Source of the DNA: Castanea sativa | Lineage: Eukaryota; Streptophyta; Magnoliopsida; Fagales; Fagaceae | Direction of reading: 5' to 3' | Length of the DNA stretch: 64,000 bases | Assembly (NCBI RefSeq): GCF_040712315.1 | Contig: NC_134018.1 | Coordinates: forward strand, 1,116,001-1,180,000 | Shown here: positions 58,445 through 64,000 of the stretch, one piece after another | How the letters are laid out: each line of letters opens with the position of its first letter | Numbering within the stretch: position 1 is the stretch's first letter | The notes under the pieces: model-generated | What the model saw: only the letters and a program-made list of their open reading frames with translations | What the model was told of the DNA's origin: nothing | The model's database searches: none | Position numbers and translations under genes: made by a program

Positions 58445-58974
58445 GGACCCATTGAAAACTACATTACCTAAAACAATCTCCTGATTCCATAACTCATAAC
58501 TCTGTTTCCATCACCCATAACTCAAAAATTTGGGTCCCACAAAAAAAACTCTATTTAGATTTGTTTTCAAGTTTTGTCTCCATCACTCAATTCTCTGATT
58601 TTTTAGTGATGAGTTATAAAAACTGAAAACATATTTTAAATGTTTTCAAGTTATAGAAACAGAGTTATGATAACATTTTCGTAATTAAACACACATACCT
58701 AGATGCAATGTTTGACAAACCTAGCTACAATGTTTGACAAACCGATTGATTTTTTTATTTTTTTTTTGGGTGAAACCAGCCGCATTATTTGACTTAAGTT
58801 TTAAAAATGGGACTGTTTTTTAAGTTGAAAAACAAAACTGAGTTAAGGTGCCAAACATGTGGGCTTTAGAAAATTGGGGTATTTTAAGTGATGGGTAATG
58901 AGTTACGAAAATTGGGTGAGAAGTGATAAGTGATAAAAAAAAAATAATAATAAATAAAAAACCCAAACAGCCCC
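58445..58974. mobile_element. Harbinger-like MITE with TTA flanks
   Basis: A 530-bp element between TTA (58442-58444) and TTA (58975-58977). The start is GGACCCATTGAAAAC; the reverse complement of the end is GGGGCTGTTTGGGTT, an imperfect terminal repeat. Its two halves carry inverted words (CATCACCCATAACTCA on the left, GTGATGGGTAATGAGT on the right). No coding sequence. Confidence 0.55.
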
Positions 58975-58997
58975 TTAGTCATCTTAGATTTTCTTTG

Positions 58998-60061
58998 ATA
59001 TATATATACATACATATATATGTATATGTATACGTATATATATATGTATTTATTGGACGGCATGAGCTTTTAAACCGCAAAACATAAGGTTAATTTTAAA
59101 TTGCAAAACTCGAAAAGTCTTTTGAGTTTGTTGGGCAGTCATTATCTTGTTCAATTAGTCAAAAAATTTGAGGCATATGTGTACCTTTCACTCAGACCAC
59201 GATGAAAGCAAAATAAGAAAAACGAAAAAGATAGTACAACAATAAAAACAAATCTACTTCTCAGTTTTTGCAATTTACAGATCAAAAAATTTATAATGAT
59301 TATAGTACTTCAAACACTAAAAATAGACCACGATGGGATCCAATTAAATCAATTAGGTCAGTGCCCTGTCTTTTATTTATTGTTTTGTTTGGTTGTTTGT
59401 GCGTGCAAGCTATCAAAGTGATGAAACTTTGTGCAAAAACTTCCCGAGTATTGACAAAGGTTCTTCATTTTCTCTCTTTCTCCATTGCTTTTCCCATTAC
59501 TCCATCAAAGTATGCATATTGATGAAGAATAGTATTTTAGGAAGTACAAAATAAAGATAAGTTCAAATAATTTGTTTAATGTGAAATCCTTCATTTCTTA
59601 GAGGATTCTAATCTATACATGGATTTGTGACAATCAGTTTAAGATTATTAATACATTACAAGTTATGGACTATATATTAATAGTCATTGGTAAATGGTAT
59701 GATATCTTCTTGATAAACTATTATCCAAGAGTAATCACTAAACACAAAGACAAACTCAAACTTTATTAACAAAATAGATTATTTCTAAAAAGTATGGACA
59801 ACGGACCATTCCTCATAAATTCATAATGTTTTGCAGTTCAAGAGACTTTTCATCATGTCGTTAATGCTAGGGACCAACTCTTTTAGTTGCGGAATAGATC
59901 CAATTGAAGCTTTTCCAAAAGAGGCCATTCTCCTTTGTTTATTATTTGAAAATATAATTGTATGCCCACATATCCTTCATGAAGCCTAAGAATTATCAAA
60001 CTATGAACACTTAAAGCACTTTTCATTGATTATTCATTAAAAAAAAATTAACAATTGAATA
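58998..60061. other. No recognisable gene
   Basis: A (TA)n/(TATG)n tract near 58998-59050, then AT-rich sequence. The 84-codon open frame at 59268-59522 matches no family I know. Confidence 0.4.
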
Positions 60062-60069
60062 CTCAATAC

Positions 60070-60376
60070 CAGTGGTAGCTCTAGGAATTTTTCTCAAAAT
60101 GTTCCTTAAGAAGCATAAATTACACAATCTAATAAAAGGGATAGATCTTGAGCTTTTTTCCTGGGGTCTATTGGGCATTTAGGCTAGCTATATTATAATT
60201 TTTTTTCTTTTTTAGATTTTAGTTCAAAATTTTTTTTTAGGGCTTCCTTTTGCTTGAAAGCCCCAGTATATTGTTAAGTAGAACAAATTATGAAGCAAAG
60301 TTTACTTTTATTGACATAAAAAAACTGAGGATGCTCCCAAAATTTTTTTGAATGGTAGACAAATATAACATTTTAA

Positions 60377-60413
<37 letters not shown>

Positions 60414-60470
60414 AATTTCAAGTCAGCATGGTCATGTGACCACCCTGGCCTTCAAGTGCCACCGCCCCTG
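60070..60470. mobile_element. hAT-like MITE with perfect 8-bp target duplication
   Basis: A 401-bp element flanked by CTCAATAC at 60062-60069 and 60471-60478. The ends are CAGTGGTAGCTCTAGGAATT and, reverse-complemented, CAGGGGCGGTGGCACTTGAA. It carries a (TTA)n microsatellite at about 60378-60408. No transposase is seen. The partial end at 18558 belongs to a similar family. Confidence 0.85.
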
Positions 60471-60478
60471 CTCAATAC

Positions 60479-61140
60479 TAGTATTAATAATTGTTCACCT
60501 CAAACATGCTAAAAAAATATTATTTTTTATTTGTTGTTTGACTCTCTCGTAGTAGCTAGACTTAGAACATAGGAACAATCCTCTCTCTTCACCATGGAAC
60601 GAAGCCATTCAAAGTGACTCAAAGCAAAGAAAAGTTATCTCACTCCTTAGCCTAGCTCAAATAGCTCAATTGGGCAATTTGTTTTCCAAGGCAATTTCTC
60701 ATGCAAAAAGAAGACAAAGGGAAAGCAATGGTCTATATTTTGGACAACTGGAATGACATTTGATAATTTTATTAATCTTGGAAATACTCCAATTATTTTG
60801 ATGAAATTTAAGATCCAAGTGATGATTTTCATGATCTTCGAGGCTTTTGTGCAATTTTGAAGGTTTAAGGGTTGGAAAATATAATTTTAGAAAGGTTTGG
60901 GGTTAAGTTGTAATTTTGGGATGGTTTGTAGATAAATTGGAATTTTTTGAAAGTTTGAGGTCAATTTGCAATTGAATGAGTGTTGGCTAGTGGACTTTAA
61001 TTTTTGGGCTCGCTGAATTTTTGTGTCTAGGCCTTTCTATATGAATGTGGGTTTATGTCTAGGCTTGGATTTGTGTGTTTGGGACCAGAATAATAGAATA
61101 AACAGTATTAAGTCGGACTTAACGAACCAATGGAGAGTTA
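60479..61140. other. No recognisable gene
   Basis: AT-rich sequence with no coding similarity. A degenerate internal repeat around TGCAATTTTGA/TGTAATTTTGG/TTGCAATTG spans 60845-60975. Confidence 0.4.
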
Positions 61141-61255
61141 ACTCACATGATGACCAGTCTGTTTCTTAACAAGAATTGCTTGGGGCCCCAAAAGGGATAT
61201 AAGCAAATTGAGTTTATTTGATAAAACACTACAGTCTTTATGCTCTTACACAAAT
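61141..61255 (-). pseudogene. CAX first-visible-exon relic
   Basis: Minus-strand remnant of the CAX exon seen at 17819-17940 and 21919-22030. It keeps the donor GTGAGT (61149-61154), CAATTCTTGTTAAGAAACAG (AILV region) and GCATAAAGACTGTAGT (KTVV region). Small indels and stops break the frame. No other CAX exon is seen before the window end, although CAX 3'-flank sequence reappears at 63850. Confidence 0.7.
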
Positions 61256-61554
61256 TCCTTACCTTTGCATTACAACTAGCAAAAGAAACTCCAAAACACT
61301 ATCCAATGTAAGGTTTGTGAATAGTATGCGACTTCTAAGTTACTTTTATAGATAGATATTTTAGGAAATCATATTTTCTTTGGTTTCACATTTGTAATTC
61401 TTTCTCAACCATTTGATAGCTCTGCCTTATCATGACAAATTTTTCACATATTTAAAAGATTTTTTCAAGGAAATTTCTCTCAAATTAATTGCTATTGCCA
61501 TTATTTTGCAAATAGTTCCCAACTTATAATAACCAAAATTCAAACATTGTGATC

Positions 61555-61795
61555 AATTCACAACTTAATTTCTGAGGCATTAGCTAAGGAAAATTTAACT
61601 AACATTAGGCCAAAAAAAGTATTTGCATGAATTCATTACTTCAGTGTCTGAGGCACTAGCAAAGGAAAATTTTCAAAAGTGATGAAACAAAGGGACTTGA
61701 GATCAACCGTCTGGGGTGTTCGAGTTAAATGTAATTTGGCAAAGTCCACGAGTAAAAGGTGTTGTTTGGATTCGAGGGCAATACAAATTGTGAGG
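61555..61795 (-). pseudogene. PMEI relic
   Basis: 61664-61760 matches 31797-31890 of the intact PMEI gene (TTCAAAA.TGATGAAACAAAGGG, then GAGAT.A.C.GT and GTTCGAGTT.AATGTA). It covers the region around residues 45-75. Deletions remove the rest. A short segment (GAGGCA(T/C)TAGC(T/A)AAGGAAAATTT) is duplicated at 61574 and 61652. Confidence 0.65.
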
Positions 61796-62339
61796 CAAGT
61801 GTTCAATACTCAATAATATTAAAAAATGATGTCCAATTAAAACCAAAAAAGTGATAAACAATCAAAAAAAAAATCGATCACCTAAACTTATTAAAAAAAA
61901 AAAAAAACTGGACAAGCCTGACAGTAAATTAAAAAAAAAAAAAAAAATGAAAAAGAAGAGGCAGGCAACGCCTGCTCAGTAAATCAAAGGGAAAAAAAAA
62001 AAGGAAAAAAAGGTATGAAGAAAAGTAATGTGGATGAATTCATTAAACATGGGCATTTTCGTCCAAAAATGATGCATAATTTCGCAGTTTTCTCTTAATC
62101 TTGGAGAGAGAACTTTTTGGTGAGCTTGGAAACAAAACACCTAGGCTCTACAATTTATTTTCCTTCCTTCCCACCTAACTAAACACACTAAAAAAAAAAT
62201 TCTATTTTTTCTCTAAAATTTTTCATCCGCCTTATTTCATCTCCCATGAAACAGACAAACACACCTAAGTCTTGATTTATTAAGAATAGGCTAGTGTGCA
62301 CATATGGATGAATACATGTTTGACAAGTCAATAAACAAA

Positions 62340-63349
62340 GCGTTAATGACGTTTTTTTCCTAAGGGCTTCAGGATCTCATCCCACGTAGCACTAAAATTC
62401 TAGCATAGTGCACCGTGATTAATGAATCCCATTATGTCTGATCAAATAAAAGACAACAGAAAAGAGACCCACACAGGAACAACCTAAAGGAGTGGCCAGT
62501 GAAGCAGTGACACTCCAGTCCACCACAAGGTAGCCTATATATTACGAAATCAATGCCCACTTACAAACAGTAAAATCTTTTAAGCAATGGATCTTATAAA
62601 TGTTTTCATTTAAATTTTTAATAGTAAAAATTAAAACTTTAAAGGATATCATTTACTAACTAACCAACTTACAAAGTGGCATGATTGATTAGTTTCACAT
62701 CAACAACATAATAAATAAATTCTTAATTATTTTTTAGTGATACTGTAGTTAGTGCAAAATTTTACTACATGTCTTTCAAATCTATATAATATTTAAAAAC
62801 TGAAATATAGCATTTATCGTTATTATGCTTTTTTTGAGCAATATCATTTCAATTCACTTCCGTCCATTTAGTTCACTTTGATCACTTCAGTTTATTTCAG
62901 TCCATATGATCCAATTTGGACTACTTCAGATCACTTTGGTCCAACAAGTACGTTTGGCCTATTGCGTCCAATCCGGTCCACTTCGCTCCCATTTGGTCCA
63001 TTCAATAAATTCTGGTCCATTCAGTCCACTTTTGTCCATTTGGTACACTTCAGTCCACTTTGGTCCTATCAGTCTACTTCAGTCCATTTTGGACTAATTA
63101 TGCCTTTAAATTGATTATTTTTGTAAGTTACCTCAAATTTTTATTTTTTCTTAATTTTTGGGTTAAAATTTATGAAATTTTATTCTATTTGAGCCATAGT
63201 CTTTAATTTTGGGCTAAAAATACAAACAAAATAGGTATTAGAAATAAGAAATATAGGCCCTAAAAAGGCAAAAAAAGAAGAAGAAGAAGAAGAAGAAGAT
63301 AATATTCAAAAGATGACCTTAAAATTCAAGTTTTAATAATAATATAGGC

Positions 63350-63406
<57 letters not shown>

Positions 63407-64000
63407 GGGGGGGGGGGGGGGGAGCTAAAATTTAAAACATATGTAATAATTTAAACTTAGTGTAACATGTTACATGTGTCCATGGAATGGGGTGTTCATT
63501 TTATTTTTTTTTTAAATATTTCTTGGATGTGTTCAAGTTAGTCAACCACTTCTGGTATTTTTTTCAAAAAACTCATTTTAAAACATTTTTTCCATTTATA
63601 TAAAACAATATTATAATTATACAATTTAAATATTTCATATTACATAAAACTTATAAAAATAAAAAATACTTTTAAATAATACCTGCACTACTTAACTATA
63701 TATTTTACCGGGTTTACAACTAGCTTTTTTTACTTATTACTTATCGAAAAGGGAGAGGTGTTATTAAAATCTGGAAGTATAATACAATTTCTCCATAACA
63801 GACTATTAAGCTAGATGTGATGCAACTTTGAATTCAATAAAAGCTAACATTTTTAAGAAAAAGTACATCATATCAACAATGTCATTAAGCATCTGAAATA
63901 TAAAGAAACAGGAACTCAAGTCGCATACTAATCCTTCCACCTTGCAACAAACGGCTACTAAGCTGCCAAACTTTCTACACATAACAAGCATCTTAATTGG
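62340..64000. repeat. Duplicated block, copy 3, cut by window end
   Basis: The close paralogue of 32330-34060: the PMEI-upstream part (GTAGCCTATATATTACG), GTCC repeats at 62845-63105, (AT)n at 63354-63400 with a long G-run after it, and the CAX 3' flank from about 63850. A CAX 3' half may lie just beyond the window. Confidence 0.85.
62845..63105. repeat. GTCC-rich short-period repeat, block 3
   Basis: Units such as TCCACTTTGGTCCTATCAGTC spaced about 10-11 bases, closely matching 32870-33145. The open frames over it translate the repeat only. Confidence 0.8.

Noticed and set aside
62878..63114. Open frames rich in FGP and STS words (also 10268-10483)
   Set aside because: They are translations of the GTCC short-period repeat in all frames.

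Overview
This is plant nuclear DNA. It is AT-rich and intron-bearing, with families seen only in land plants (AAP amino acid permease, PMEI/invertase inhibitor, CC-NB-ARC-LRR resistance protein, EIX/Cf-type receptor-like protein) and many MITEs, LINE relics and Helitron-like pieces. The style suggests a woody eudicot (rosid, perhaps Fagaceae), but that is inference.

Layout. 1-4.7 kb: a Harbinger-type MITE, then the first three exons of an AAP-type permease on the minus strand. 5.9-8.1 kb: an LTR-like tract. 9.5-19.3 kb: a PMEI relic, GTCC-rich repeats, a ten-exon CAX-type vacuolar cation/H+ exchanger on the minus strand with a LINE relic in its largest intron, and an orphan AAP first exon. 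20.1-22.8 kb: a second, frameshifted 5'-half copy of CAX. 26.0-28.9 kb: a single-exon CNL gene of 942 residues. 31.5-32.0 kb: an intact PMEI gene. 32.3-37.9 kb: the same GTCC repeats and a 3'-half CAX pseudogene. 38.5-41.7 kb: a receptor-like protein gene. 42-55 kb: three arrays of a 240-bp repeat, a higher-order A-B-C tandem repeat of about 688 bp, a segmental duplication, two copies of a GGTACCGG-rich hAT-like element, and an RNase H-bearing LINE tail. 55-61 kb: Helitron-like sequence, MITEs and no recognised gene. 61-64 kb: a CAX exon relic, a PMEI relic and a third copy of the GTCC block, cut by the window end.

The main story is local amplification and decay. A PMEI-(GTCC repeats)-CAX unit is present three times, and only one PMEI and one CAX look usable. 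The upstream region of the receptor-like gene has been copied without its coding region. Several mobile insertions can be dated relative to these duplications because the paralogous segment keeps the empty site. The likely functional genes are the CNL and receptor-like immune receptors, the PMEI and possibly the 9.5-18 kb CAX. I see no novel multi-gene system; the unusual content is structural.
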